Origin: an uncultured Treponema sp.
Lineage (GTDB): Bacteria > Spirochaetota > Spirochaetia > Treponematales > Treponemataceae
Reading direction: 5' to 3'
Length of the DNA: 64,000 nucleotides
Assembly (NCBI GenBank): GCA_947165895.1
Contig: CAMVCB010000004.1
Location: 186,001-250,000, forward strand
This document shows positions 42,475-51,111 of this stretch, piece by piece. The notes under the pieces are model-generated. The model worked only from the letters and a program-made list of their open reading frames with translations. It was not told the origin of the DNA and did not search any database. The position numbers and the translations under genes were made by a program. Position 1 is the first letter of the stretch, and each line of letters starts with the position of its first letter.

Positions 42475-44015
42475 AAATATTCAGTAAAATCAGCAGTCGT
42501 TATAAGCGGGCTTCCATCAGATATCAGATTATGTTTTTTGTTATCCTCAATTCTGCGATTACGGTTGCCGCCCTTCTTTTTATGGCCTCGCTTTTTTCCC
42601 ATATCATGAGGGAAACAGGGGATTCCTTTCAGTCTAATGCTGATTTAGACGCCTATATTCTGGAGCTTGAGGAGTCAAAGGCGGCAATGGAATCCTATAT
42701 AAAATACCGCAGCTTTGGAAGCGTCGATAAATTTTTTAAGATTCAGAAAAAGACCGAGGATACAATCAAAAAATTTCACGAAAATCCGTCTACAATTGAA
42801 GTTTTCCAGCGCGAGTTTATCATAAGAAAACTGTCGCTTTCTTTTTTTGATTTGAGTCAGAAGGCCATTGCTGCCCGCCGCGCAAATAATATTGTGAATG
42901 CGGAAATGTATTTTACAAAAAGCCTGGACTGTTATTCTCACCTGCGGAAAAAAATCATAGATCTTGATATGCTCTTTTTTACTACGAACGCAAAAAATTA
43001 TAATTACAACAAGGTCCGTATAAAATCGATAATCCAGAAGCTGGTGATTGCCATGATAGGGCTGGTAATGCTGATGGTGCTTTTGCCTTATATAAATATC
43101 CGCAATATTACAAAGCCGCTGGCAAAAATTTCTGATGTAGCCCGCCGGCTTTCGGAGCGTGATTTTGATGTTCCTCTTTTTAAGAACAAAGAAAATGATG
43201 AAATCGGAAATATCTGCCGGGCTTTTGACGCCATGATTATCAGCATACGCGAGTATGTTGATACAATCTGGGAACGCGCCATGAAGGAAAATGAGCTTCG
43301 AGAAAAGGAAATTGAGCTTCGCGCCCTATACACTGAGGCCCGGCTTAAAGCCCTTCAGGAGCAGATAAAGCCACATTTTTTGTTCAATACGCTGAATTCA
43401 GGTGCCCAGCTTGCTATGATTGAAGAAGCCTACAAAACCTGCGACTATCTTGAACAGGTTTCGGACTTTTTCCGCTATAATCTTCAGCATCCGGGCAGCG
43501 AGGCGACTATTGCCGAAGAGCTTGGAATGCTGGACAACTACATTTACATTATGAAGGTCCGTTTTGACAATAAATTTACCTTTATAAAGGATATTGATGA
43601 ATCGGTTCTGGGTACAAAAATGCCAAATATGATTTTGCAGCCCCTTGTTGAAAACTGCATGAAGCACGGCCTCAAGGATGTTACGGAGAACGGCCTTATA
43701 AAAATCACCGTAAAGGGAAAGCCTGACAGCATAGAAATTACAATCAGTGATAACGGATGTGGTTTTGCGCCGGGTGTTAAAGAACGGCTTTTTGAGGAAG
43801 TGGAAAAGGGTGGAAGTGGAATTGTTTTGCATAAGGATGAAGAACCGGGCGAAAATAATGGAGAAGCTCATGTTTCTGCCGGACTTGTTAATGTAATTTC
43901 CCGCTTAAGGATGTATTATAAATATGATGAAGTTTTCAGCATTGCTGATAATCCTGAATGCGAGTCAGTATCCGGCGGCAAAGGCTGTATATTTTTTATC
44001 AAAATAAAAAGGTAA
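42471..44015 (+). CDS. LytS/YesM-type sensor histidine kinase
   Basis: A 514-residue kinase. Membrane helices are at about 20-45 and 190-210 with an extracytoplasmic helical domain of about 145 residues; a HAMP domain follows at about 205-260. The phospho-acceptor His302 is in QEQIKPHFLFNTLNS (His_kinase family), with PLVENCMKHG (N-box, about 391-400) and SDNGCGF (about 426-432) in the ATPase domain. An insert with acidic residues near 440-460 is slightly unusual. It should phosphorylate the YesN-like regulator encoded 6 nt downstream. Confidence 0.92.
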   Translation: MKIFSKISSRYKRASIRYQIMFFVILNSAITVAALLFMASLFSHIMRETGDSFQSNADLDAYILELEESKAAMESYIKYRSFGSVDKFFKIQKKTEDTIKKFHENPSTIEVFQREFIIRKLSLSFFDLSQKAIAARRANNIVNAEMYFTKSLDCYSHLRKKIIDLDMLFFTTNAKNYNYNKVRIKSIIQKLVIAMIGLVMLMVLLPYINIRNITKPLAKISDVARRLSERDFDVPLFKNKENDEIGNICRAFDAMIISIREYVDTIWERAMKENELREKEIELRALYTEARLKALQEQIKPHFLFNTLNSGAQLAMIEEAYKTCDYLEQVSDFFRYNLQHPGSEATIAEELGMLDNYIYIMKVRFDNKFTFIKDIDESVLGTKMPNMILQPLVENCMKHGLKDVTENGLIKITVKGKPDSIEITISDNGCGFAPGVKERLFEEVEKGGSGIVLHKDEEPGENNGEAHVSAGLVNVISRLRMYYKYDEVFSIADNPECESVSGGKGCIFFIKIKR

Positions 44016-44021
44016 TTAAAA

Positions 44022-45563
44022 ATGTATTCGATTTTACTGACAGATGACGAAAAACTTGAAATTGAGTCTCTAAAAATCATTCTGACCAAAAATTTTATGG
44101 AAGAAGTTTCGATTGTAACGGCGAATTCCGGCTCTAAGGCGCTGGAAGTAGTCCATAATCAGAAAATTGACATCGTTTTTATGGATATTCAGATGCCGGG
44201 CCTCAACGGACTTGAAACAATTTCCCTTATCAAGCAGATTAATCCCAATATCGTAGTGATAATTTTGAGTGCCTACAATCAGTTTCAGTATGCCCAGCAG
44301 GCTTTGAATCTGGGTGCTTTTAAATATCTTACAAAGCCCGTAAACCGCAATCTTATTGTTCAGACTGTGCGCAATGCAATGAGTCTGATAGACAGCATGC
44401 ATCAGAACCTTACGGATAATATTGAGCTTCACGAAAAACTCAGCTCTGTTTCTACGATGGTCGAAAGTGATTTTATTTATTCCTGCATTTTTAATAATAA
44501 AACCACAGACTTTTCTGATTATCTGAGTTATTTTGGAATTGAAAATTCCTTCTATTATGTTACTGCCGTGGAGCTTCCGGGGCTTGGTCACACAGAGCGG
44601 CAGAAATTTTATGAAGAACTGCGCGATGTTTTTTCTTCTAAGTGTAAATGCATTATCGGTTCGCTGATGGAAAATAAGGTTGTAATCTTTTTGTATCTTC
44701 CAAAGGATTTTGATATAAAAAGTCTGATGGATGAGATTTTTCTCCTGCTTTCAACAAGAATTTCTTCGGCAATTAAAATTGGTGTAAGTAATATGTTTTC
44801 GGATATTTCCTGCAGTCATACAGCTTACAATAATTCAATTTCGGCAATTAATTCCTGCGGAGGTAAGGGCGGCCTTTCTTATTTTACCAGCCAGAATCCT
44901 TCTGCTTTTGAAGCTGAAAATGCCCGGAAAATTGCTGAGCTTCTGGTTGCTAAGCTTTATGCGGAAGATATTGCCAGTGTAAAATCTCTTTGTTCGGAAT
45001 ATATTGAGGCTCTTTTTGCAACTTATTCTGATACTGATAAAATCCGCAACAGTCTTTTTGAAACGCTTTTAAATATAAAAAATGCAGTTTTAAAAGTGGA
45101 TGCCTCTTACAAAAATGAAGCCTTTGATTCTATTTTTCCTTCGCTGGCCAGGTTTACGGAGAAGGAAGATTTCGAAGCTTATCTTTCTTCCCGGGCTGTT
45201 GAATGCTTTCTTGCAATTTCTGAGGCAAAAAACGGCAGTGAAAATCCGGTAATAAAAAAGGCCTGTAAATTTATTGAAGAGCATCTGGCTGAAGATTTTG
45301 GTCTTGAAGCTCTGGCTCAGGAGCTTGGCGTGAGTCCTTACCATTTGAGCCGCCTTTTTAAAGAAGAAAAAGGTGAAAACTTTATAAATTATGTAACTTC
45401 CCTGCGACTTGAAAGAGCCAAGAAACTTCTGGGAAATCCTTCCCTTATCATAAAGGAAATAAGTACGGAAGTAGGCTATAACGATCAGAATTATTTTACA
45501 AAGCTTTTCAAGCAGAAGTTTGGATTAACGCCAACAGAATACAGGGAGTGTGCTGGAAAGTAG
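44022..45563 (+). CDS. YesN-type response regulator (receiver + AraC HTH)
   Basis: A 513-residue regulator. The N-terminal receiver has DD at 8-9, phospho-acceptor Asp55 in IVFMDIQMPG and Lys in KYLTKPVN. A central region of about 260 residues is unassigned, as usual in YesN proteins. The C-terminal AraC domain (about 405-513) contains LAQELGVSPYHLSRLFKEEK and VGYNDQNYFTKLFKQKFGLT. It likely controls the sugar transporter operon upstream. Confidence 0.93.
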   Translation: MYSILLTDDEKLEIESLKIILTKNFMEEVSIVTANSGSKALEVVHNQKIDIVFMDIQMPGLNGLETISLIKQINPNIVVIILSAYNQFQYAQQALNLGAFKYLTKPVNRNLIVQTVRNAMSLIDSMHQNLTDNIELHEKLSSVSTMVESDFIYSCIFNNKTTDFSDYLSYFGIENSFYYVTAVELPGLGHTERQKFYEELRDVFSSKCKCIIGSLMENKVVIFLYLPKDFDIKSLMDEIFLLLSTRISSAIKIGVSNMFSDISCSHTAYNNSISAINSCGGKGGLSYFTSQNPSAFEAENARKIAELLVAKLYAEDIASVKSLCSEYIEALFATYSDTDKIRNSLFETLLNIKNAVLKVDASYKNEAFDSIFPSLARFTEKEDFEAYLSSRAVECFLAISEAKNGSENPVIKKACKFIEEHLAEDFGLEALAQELGVSPYHLSRLFKEEKGENFINYVTSLRLERAKKLLGNPSLIIKEISTEVGYNDQNYFTKLFKQKFGLTPTEYRECAGK

Positions 45564-45579
45564 AAAAAAATAAAGGGGG

Positions 45580-45662
45580 GCGTTGCGGGGGGCCACACCC
45601 CGCAGAGGGGGTGGCGGAAGACCGCGAAGCGGGCTGAAGGCAGGGGGAGGCTTCCCCCTCCT
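45580..45662. repeat. GC-rich hairpins between convergent genes
   Basis: TGCGGGG/CCCCGCA and GGGGGAGG/CCTCCCCC-type hairpins fill the 101-bp gap. On the minus strand GGAGGGGGAAGCCTCCCCC follows the transporter stop but lacks a T tail. GACCGCGAAGCGGG resembles sequence at 33432-33444. Confidence 0.45.
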
Positions 45663-45664
45663 TG

Positions 45665-46954
45665 CTATTTCTTAGTAGGCTTTACCAGGAATACGCTCAG
45701 GCAGAGTGCTACGATGTAAAGGGCGCCGGTAACAATTAGGACGTGCTGATAGCCGGTTGGGTTTACCTTGATACCGTGGAGCTCTACGAACTGGCCGGTT
45801 TTCTGAACGATTGCGTTGGCCATCTGGTTTCCGGTAAGACCTGCAAATGCCCAGGCAGAAAGTGTAATTCCGTGGATTGCAGAAATGCTTCCCATTCCGT
45901 AGTGGTCAGAAAGCAAGGTCGGGATGTTAGAGAAGCCGCCGCCGTAGCCTGCATTTACAATGAAAATCAGGGCAAGAACGAAAACTTTAAGAAGAATGTT
46001 TCCGGCTCCGTTTTCAATTCCCTTTGCAAAGTAAACGATTGCTGTGAAAGCGATGGAAAGAATGAAAATCAGCTTGTAAACTGAATTGCGGTCCTTCATT
46101 GAGTCTGCCCATGCAGAGAAGCCGAGACGTCCGCCCGCATTGAAAACAGCAGAGATAGTAGAAATAATTCCTACTGCACTAGCAAGACCAAGGCATTTTA
46201 CAATCATCTTTTCCTGAGAAATCAGGGCAAGACCACAGGTAATGTTGATATAGAACATGAGCCAGATTGCAACGTAGCTGATAATCGGTTCGCGTTTAAG
46301 GGTTGCGATAATTCCTTCGTCCTTAGATTTTGTCTGAGGCTCAACCCAGTCAGCAGGTTTTGCAAGAATGAGGTGACCGATGAACATCATCACAAAGTAA
46401 ACGCAGGCAAGAATATAGAACATCTTGAAGATTTCGCCGTTTTTGTTGTCGCCGAGCAGGGCCTGCATGATAGGAGAGGCGATGGCTTTAGCGGCTCCAA
46501 ATCCTGCAACTGCAAGACCTGTAGCAAGTCCCTTGCGGTCTTTGAACCAGAGCATAAGGGTTTTTACCGGGCTTAAATAACCTGTTCCAAGACCTACTCC
46601 CATAATAAAACCGTAGCAGATGTAAATTCCGACCAGGGAAATAGGATTCCCGCGGTGAGCACCACCGTACTGGATAAAAAATCCTGTTCCAGCCATACCA
46701 ATAGAGAAGCAGAGGGTAGCAATCAAAGAAGACTTGTGAATGTTTTTTTCAACAAGATTTCCCAAAAAAGCTGCGCTCATTCCCAGAAAGAAAATGGCAA
46801 AGCTGAAGGCCCATTCAGTCGCACCTTTTGAAAATCCGATGTAATCTGCGATTTCCTGACTGAAAATAGACCAGCAGTAAACGGTACCGATACTGCAGTG
46901 GAACAAAAGAGCCGGGATAGCGCCCCGGATCCATTTGTTCTGAATGTTTTTCAT
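45665..46954 (-). CDS. OFA-family MFS transporter
   Basis: A 429-residue major facilitator with twelve predicted helices, of the oxalate/formate antiporter (OFA) family: IGTVYCWSIFSQEIADYIGF, GIYICYGFIMGVGLGTGYLS, MLWFKDRKGLATGLAVAGFG, and GGFSNIPTLLSDHYGMGSIS in the second half. OFA members carry small carboxylates; the substrate cannot be told. The frame starts at 46966, but ATG 46954 with GGTGG upstream fits the family start (MKNIQNKWIRG). TATAAT on the minus strand at 46995-46990 is a possible -10. Confidence 0.88.
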   Translation of the reverse strand: MKNIQNKWIRGAIPALLFHCSIGTVYCWSIFSQEIADYIGFSKGATEWAFSFAIFFLGMSAAFLGNLVEKNIHKSSLIATLCFSIGMAGTGFFIQYGGAHRGNPISLVGIYICYGFIMGVGLGTGYLSPVKTLMLWFKDRKGLATGLAVAGFGAAKAIASPIMQALLGDNKNGEIFKMFYILACVYFVMMFIGHLILAKPADWVEPQTKSKDEGIIATLKREPIISYVAIWLMFYINITCGLALISQEKMIVKCLGLASAVGIISTISAVFNAGGRLGFSAWADSMKDRNSVYKLIFILSIAFTAIVYFAKGIENGAGNILLKVFVLALIFIVNAGYGGGFSNIPTLLSDHYGMGSISAIHGITLSAWAFAGLTGNQMANAIVQKTGQFVELHGIKVNPTGYQHVLIVTGALYIVALCLSVFLVKPTKK

Positions 46955-47044
46955 ATAAACCACCAATAAATAAAAATAAAACCTCTTCTATTATATTGGT
47001 GATTTGATGAAAAATCTATCATGCGTGTGAAAATTTGTAAGGGC

Positions 47045-48220
47045 TTATTTCACTGTTTTACTGATAATTCCGCCGCCGATAATCACGCCGTCTTTATACA
47101 AAACAGCTGACTGTCCTGGAGCGACTGCCCTCTGCGGCTGGTCAAAGATGATTTTCCAGGGCTGACCGGTAAAGGTTTCGCCTTCTGCCGGCTGATAGCG
47201 TTCTACGCGGCAGGCTACCGGCTTTGAAGCCAGTCTGATTTTTACAAGCGCTTCAATTACCATACCTTGCGGCGGTTCAAGATCGCCCGACCAGACAAAA
47301 TCATCCGCAATCAGGCCTGCTGAATTAAGGGCATCATTTGGAGCGAGCACAATCAGGTTGTTTTTGGCGTCAATCGAATGAACATAAACCGGGTATTTTG
47401 CAGAAACTCCAAGTCCCCGCCTCTGTCCGACGGTGTAGTGTTCAATTCCCCGGTGACGACCAAGAATGTGACCGTCAAGGTCGATGATGTCGCCAGGAAC
47501 GCTTGGTTTATCGCTGAAAATCATGTCAAAATATTCTTCGCCTACAAAATCCTGGCTTTCTGCACGGTTTGCGGCGTCAAGATTTGCCTGATGTGCAAGC
47601 TCAAAAACCTCGCTCTTTTTCATAAGGGCAAGAGGAAAGCGGACTTTTTCCAGAGTTTCGCTAGGAATCCTGTAGAGGAAGTAAGTCTGGTCTTTAGATA
47701 CGTCGGTGGCACCGGCAATCATGCAGGGACGCTTGTCTGTACCGTAAAGTCCCTGATCTGGGCGTACAATGCGGGCATAATGTCCCGTACAAAAATAATC
47801 GAATTCAATTCCGCTCTGGCGGGCTGCTTCCAGCATGGCACCGAATTTGATGTTGCGGTTACACATAATGCATGGATTTGGCGTGCGGCCGCTGCGGTAT
47901 TCGCTTTTAAAATATTCCAGAACCTTTTTCTGGTACTGCTCTTTTACGTCCACAACGTGGTATTCAATATCATGTTCAGAGCAGAATTTCTGACATTCTT
48001 CAATATTTTCTTCTTCGCCCGGACCGTAGCAGGCTTCTTTCATGGGCTTGTCAGATTTTATTTCGGGGAGCTTTCCGTCCCAGAGGGACATTGTAATTCC
48101 GATTACGCGGCAGCCCTTCTGCTTGAGCATAAGAGCGGTCAGGGTTGAATCGACACCGCCGCTCATTCCAACAAGCACAGTGTCCCCGGCCTTAGGCATA
48201 TCAAGATTGGTATAAGTCAT
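47045..48220 (-). CDS. mnmA: tRNA-specific 2-thiouridylase
   Basis: A 391-residue enzyme that adds sulfur to U34 of tRNA-Lys, -Glu and -Gln. The PP-loop is VGMSGGVDSTLTALML; the catalytic Cys lies in TPNPCIMCNRNIKFG, and the second Cys and DQTYFLYR segment and VGQRRGLGVS follow. It is slightly longer than typical (about 360-380), with an extra segment around residues 45-70. A cysteine desulfurase would normally supply sulfur; none is adjacent, although an Rrf2 regulator often found with iscS-mnmA lies 31 nt upstream. Confidence 0.93.
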   Translation of the reverse strand: MTYTNLDMPKAGDTVLVGMSGGVDSTLTALMLKQKGCRVIGITMSLWDGKLPEIKSDKPMKEACYGPGEEENIEECQKFCSEHDIEYHVVDVKEQYQKKVLEYFKSEYRSGRTPNPCIMCNRNIKFGAMLEAARQSGIEFDYFCTGHYARIVRPDQGLYGTDKRPCMIAGATDVSKDQTYFLYRIPSETLEKVRFPLALMKKSEVFELAHQANLDAANRAESQDFVGEEYFDMIFSDKPSVPGDIIDLDGHILGRHRGIEHYTVGQRRGLGVSAKYPVYVHSIDAKNNLIVLAPNDALNSAGLIADDFVWSGDLEPPQGMVIEALVKIRLASKPVACRVERYQPAEGETFTGQPWKIIFDQPQRAVAPGQSAVLYKDGVIIGGGIISKTVK

Positions 48221-48251
48221 AAAAATTCCTTTGGAGAAGGCTTTTTGGGCC

Positions 48252-48656
48252 TTATTTTTTCATTAAATCTTTGATGGTGACGCTGTCTAAGTAGCTTTCA
48301 ATAAGTTCGTCAAGCTTAGTCCACATCGGGAGGGTACGGCATTCAGCCTTGCGGTCACAGTTAAAATTGTCATTTTCAAGGCAGGCTACAGGAGCAAGGG
48401 TTCCTTCTGTAAGGCGGAGAATTTCGCCCACCCGGTATTCTTCGGGCTTGCGGTTCAGTTTGTATCCGCCGCCCTTTCCGTGAGCGCCGTCAACAAAGCC
48501 TGCCTTAGAAAGCATAGTCATAATTGCTTCAATATATTTTTGAGAAATGTTTTGTCTTGCCGAAACGTCTTTGAGCGGAGTAAATGAGTCTTCGTGTTGT
48601 TCTGCCAGGTCAATCATAACCCTGAGGGCATATCGTCCGCGTGTCGAAACTATCAT
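48252..48656 (-). CDS. Rrf2-family transcription regulator
   Basis: A 134-residue winged-helix regulator (IscR/CymR family): STRGRYALRVMIDLAEQHED, ARQNISQKYIEAIMTMLSKA, GFVDGAHGKGGGYKL. Three cysteines are arranged C-x7-C-x5-C (CLENDNFNCDRKAEC), close to the IscR cluster motif C-x5-C-x5-C, so an Fe-S cluster is plausible but not certain. The start is ATG 48656 (AGAGGTG upstream), not 48695. Its position before mnmA suggests control of sulfur or Fe-S genes. Confidence 0.88.
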   Translation of the reverse strand: MIVSTRGRYALRVMIDLAEQHEDSFTPLKDVSARQNISQKYIEAIMTMLSKAGFVDGAHGKGGGYKLNRKPEEYRVGEILRLTEGTLAPVACLENDNFNCDRKAECRTLPMWTKLDELIESYLDSVTIKDLMKK

Positions 48657-48793
48657 ATTTTCACCTCTGAAAAATTGCCGGTCACAGATCAGCAACCTAT
48701 TTTCCTAGTATATCAAAAGGTTGAAAAAAAAGCAAAAGGAGAGAAGAGCAGGGGCGTATGCTCGTGGCCCCCTACCCCCCCGGAGCGGTAAAT

Positions 48794-49405
48794 TTACTGG
48801 TTAAACTTACTTACTAAATCAAAGAGGAAATCAACAGTACCGTCGATTCCAAGCAGGCTGGAGTTCACGCATAAATCGTAGCTGCCGGCCTGGCCCCACT
48901 TTGATTTACAGAAGTAGTCGTGGTAGGCGCGGCGGGTTTTATCATGCTTTTCAATTGCGCGTCTGGCTTCTTTTTCGCTCATATTGCGTTTTTCCATTAC
49001 GCGTTTAACTTTGGCATCGTAATCAGCTGTGATGAAAACTGTAATAAGACCCGGAAATTCTTTAAGAACTTCATCAGCGCAGCGGCCGCAGACTACAAAG
49101 CAGTCATCATCATATGCCTTGCTTTTAAGAAGGGCAAACTGAATGTCGGCAATATTCTGAATAGGTGAGTTTGTATATTTCTGTCCGCGAACAGTTACCG
49201 TACGGTTGAAAAAGAAGCGGCGTGGTTTTTCATCATATTTTGCAAGAAGATCAGCATCAACATCCCTCTGGTCTGCAAATTCGTCCAGAAGGTTTCGGTC
49301 GTAAAAAGGAATTTCCAGCTTTGCGGCAAGCTTACGTCCGATTTCGTGACCCGCACTTCCGTATTCACGTCCAATAGCAACGATTATCTGTTTTTTCATT
49401 TCCAT
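48794..49405 (-). CDS. Cytidylate-kinase-like protein
   Basis: A 203-residue P-loop protein of the cytidylate kinase-like family. It opens IIVAIGREYGSAGHEIGRKL (in place of a classic GxxxxGKS loop), then AAKLEIPFYDRNLLDEFA and VVCGRCADEVLKEFPGLITV; KRVMEKRNMSEKEARRAIEK is the lid. These proteins are distinct from Cmk and their substrate is not known. ATG 49405 is placed by TGAGG; the permease gene ends 13 nt upstream, so they may be co-transcribed. Confidence 0.82.
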   Translation of the reverse strand: MEMKKQIIVAIGREYGSAGHEIGRKLAAKLEIPFYDRNLLDEFADQRDVDADLLAKYDEKPRRFFFNRTVTVRGQKYTNSPIQNIADIQFALLKSKAYDDDCFVVCGRCADEVLKEFPGLITVFITADYDAKVKRVMEKRNMSEKEARRAIEKHDKTRRAYHDYFCKSKWGQAGSYDLCVNSSLLGIDGTVDFLFDLVSKFNQ

Positions 49406-49418
49406 ATATATGGCCTCA

Positions 49419-50774
49419 TTACAAATAGCGTACAAAAATAAATACTGTGCAGATTATCATTACAATCACAGTGGCAGGAACACACATCTTGCAGTATTTT
49501 CCCCATCCAACCGGATGACCGGCCTTTGCAACAACAGAAGTTCCAACAACGTTAGCACTTGCTCCGATTGGAGTTGCGCTTCCACCGATATCAGTTCCCA
49601 TAGAAAGTGCCCATGACATAGTTTCCAGAGAAACTCCTGTAGTTCCTGCAAGCGACTGAATGACAGGTATCATTGTAGCCGCAAAAGGAATGTTGTCGAT
49701 AAATGCGCTGGCAGTAGCCGAAACCCAGATGATAATCGCTATCATTAAGTATATGTTACCATTTGAAATTTTGCTAATAAAACCTGCAATTAATACAAGA
49801 ATACCAGTCTGTTCAAGTCCTCCGACTACTACAAAAAGTCCGATAAAGAAGAGGATTGTCTTGTAGTCTATGTGCTTCATGATTTCCGGAATGTGGCGGG
49901 CAGATGTAATCAAAGTGATGACCGCAATTCCAAGACCGATTGTTGCAACTGTAAGGCCGGTTGTGGCGTGAGTTACCAGAAGGACAACCGCAAGTGCAAA
50001 AATACCGCAGCTGATTCCAAATCCGCCCTTGTCTGTAATTGCCGAAGCCGGAGTCGGGAATTTTGATGTGTCGATTCCGTGTCCGCTCTTAGAAAGCTCT
50101 TTTTTACACATGAAATAGAAGTAAACAAGTGTAAAAACAAGAGAAAGAGCCGCAATTGCGCCTGTGTTCAAAATAAAGTCTGTGAATGAATATCCAAGTG
50201 AGGTTCCGATGATGATGTTCGGAGGATCGCCGCACATAGTTGCAGAACCGCCTAAGTTGGCGCAGAAAACTTCTGCCAGGGTCATCGGTACCGGATTAAA
50301 TTTCAAAAGCTGACTGAGCTCAACAGTAACGGCAGCCAGGAAGAGAATTACTGTAATTGAGTCGATGAACATTGCGAGCACAAAGGACATAAGCATAAAA
50401 GTAACAAAAATCGGAAGAACCTTGTACTTTACGCTTTTTGCAAGGAGCATACAGAGCCAGCGGAAAAATCCGACACGGGCCATGCCTTCTACCATTACCA
50501 TCATGCCGCCAATAAAGATGATGGTGGCCCAGTTAATACCGCTTGAGCTTTCCGAATGTTCGCCCGCAGCATACCAGAAGCCGACAGTAAAAATATTTTT
50601 GATATTCAAAGTTTCCATTACGGCGTCCCAGGAATGCAGACCCAGTCCAAAAACCAGGAGCATAGTCAGCGCCGCGCAGCCAAGAGTTACCCACTGACGT
50701 TCAACAACTTCTGTAATTACCAGAAAAAACATCAGAAGAAAAATCAGGGTTGCCAGAATCTGTGCTAACAACAT
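49419..50774 (-). CDS. ArsB/NhaD-like (ion transporter superfamily) permease
   Basis: A 451-residue membrane protein with about eleven to twelve helices. INWATIIFIGGMMVMVEGMA, then FIDSITVILFLAAVTVEL and ANLGGSATMCGDPPNIIIGT form the first repeat; FIDNIPFAATMIPV and MGTDIGGSATPIGASANVVG form the second. This matches the ArsB/NhaD/P-protein branch (citrate-transporter-like fold). The substrate (Na+/H+, arsenite, or organic anions) cannot be read. It is followed 13 nt later by the cytidylate-kinase-like gene. Confidence 0.85.
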   Translation of the reverse strand: MLLAQILATLIFLLMFFLVITEVVERQWVTLGCAALTMLLVFGLGLHSWDAVMETLNIKNIFTVGFWYAAGEHSESSSGINWATIIFIGGMMVMVEGMARVGFFRWLCMLLAKSVKYKVLPIFVTFMLMSFVLAMFIDSITVILFLAAVTVELSQLLKFNPVPMTLAEVFCANLGGSATMCGDPPNIIIGTSLGYSFTDFILNTGAIAALSLVFTLVYFYFMCKKELSKSGHGIDTSKFPTPASAITDKGGFGISCGIFALAVVLLVTHATTGLTVATIGLGIAVITLITSARHIPEIMKHIDYKTILFFIGLFVVVGGLEQTGILVLIAGFISKISNGNIYLMIAIIIWVSATASAFIDNIPFAATMIPVIQSLAGTTGVSLETMSWALSMGTDIGGSATPIGASANVVGTSVVAKAGHPVGWGKYCKMCVPATVIVMIICTVFIFVRYL

Positions 50775-50870
50775 AATTTCCCTCTATATTATTTGTAAGA
50801 TTTTCAAAAATTTATCATCAAAGAGCAAAGATTGCAACTATATAAACCGCTATACACCCGATTTGGTATA

Positions 50871-50899
50871 TTGACTAAAAATCTGTTTTTTTTTATTAT
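50871..50899 (+). promoter_or_regulatory. tRNA promoter
   Basis: TTGACT (50871-50876), 17-nt spacer, TATTAT (50894-50899); start expected about 6 nt before the tRNA. Confidence 0.75.
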
Positions 50900-50911
50900 T
50901 AAAACTCATTC

Positions 50912-50984
50912 GGGCCATTAGCTCAGCGGTTAGAGCAGAGGACTCATAATCCTTTGGTCCTTGGTTCAAATCCAAGATGGCCCA
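50912..50984 (+). tRNA. tRNA with CAT anticodon (Ile2 or elongator Met)
   Basis: A 73-nt cloverleaf. Acceptor GGGCCAT pairs with ATGGCCC (50977-50983), discriminator A; D arm GCTC/GAGC; anticodon loop CTCATAA gives CAT; T arm CTTGG/CCAAG. CCA is not encoded. In E. coli, acceptor pairs C4-G69 and C5-G68 mark tRNA-Ile2 for lysidine synthesis; both are present here, and the sequence around the anticodon resembles E. coli ileX. Ile2 is therefore favoured but elongator Met is not excluded. Confidence 0.93.
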
Positions 50985-51006
50985 TGACGATAATCGATAA
51001 AGCGTT

Positions 51007-51036
51007 AAAAAAGACAGTCCATCGCGACTGTCTTTT
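51007..51036. terminator. Bidirectional terminator after the tRNA
   Basis: AAAAGACAGTC (51009-51019) pairs perfectly with GACTGTCTTTT (51026-51036), loop CATCGC. A and T runs on both sides make it effective in either direction, for the tRNA and for the convergent methyltransferase gene. Confidence 0.85.
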
Positions 51037-51082
51037 AGCTTTAACAACAAAATGTCTCGCAAAGCTATGCTTTGCGGTGCCT

Positions 51083-51111
51083 ATTCAGATTATCTGAATG
51101 AGCGTTTTTTT
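51083..51111 (+). terminator. Second hairpin with T tract
   Basis: ATTCAGAT (51083-51090) pairs with ATCTGAAT (51092-51099), and T7 follows at 51105-51111. A further hairpin CGCAAAGC/GCTTTGCG lies at 51059-51077. Confidence 0.6.
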
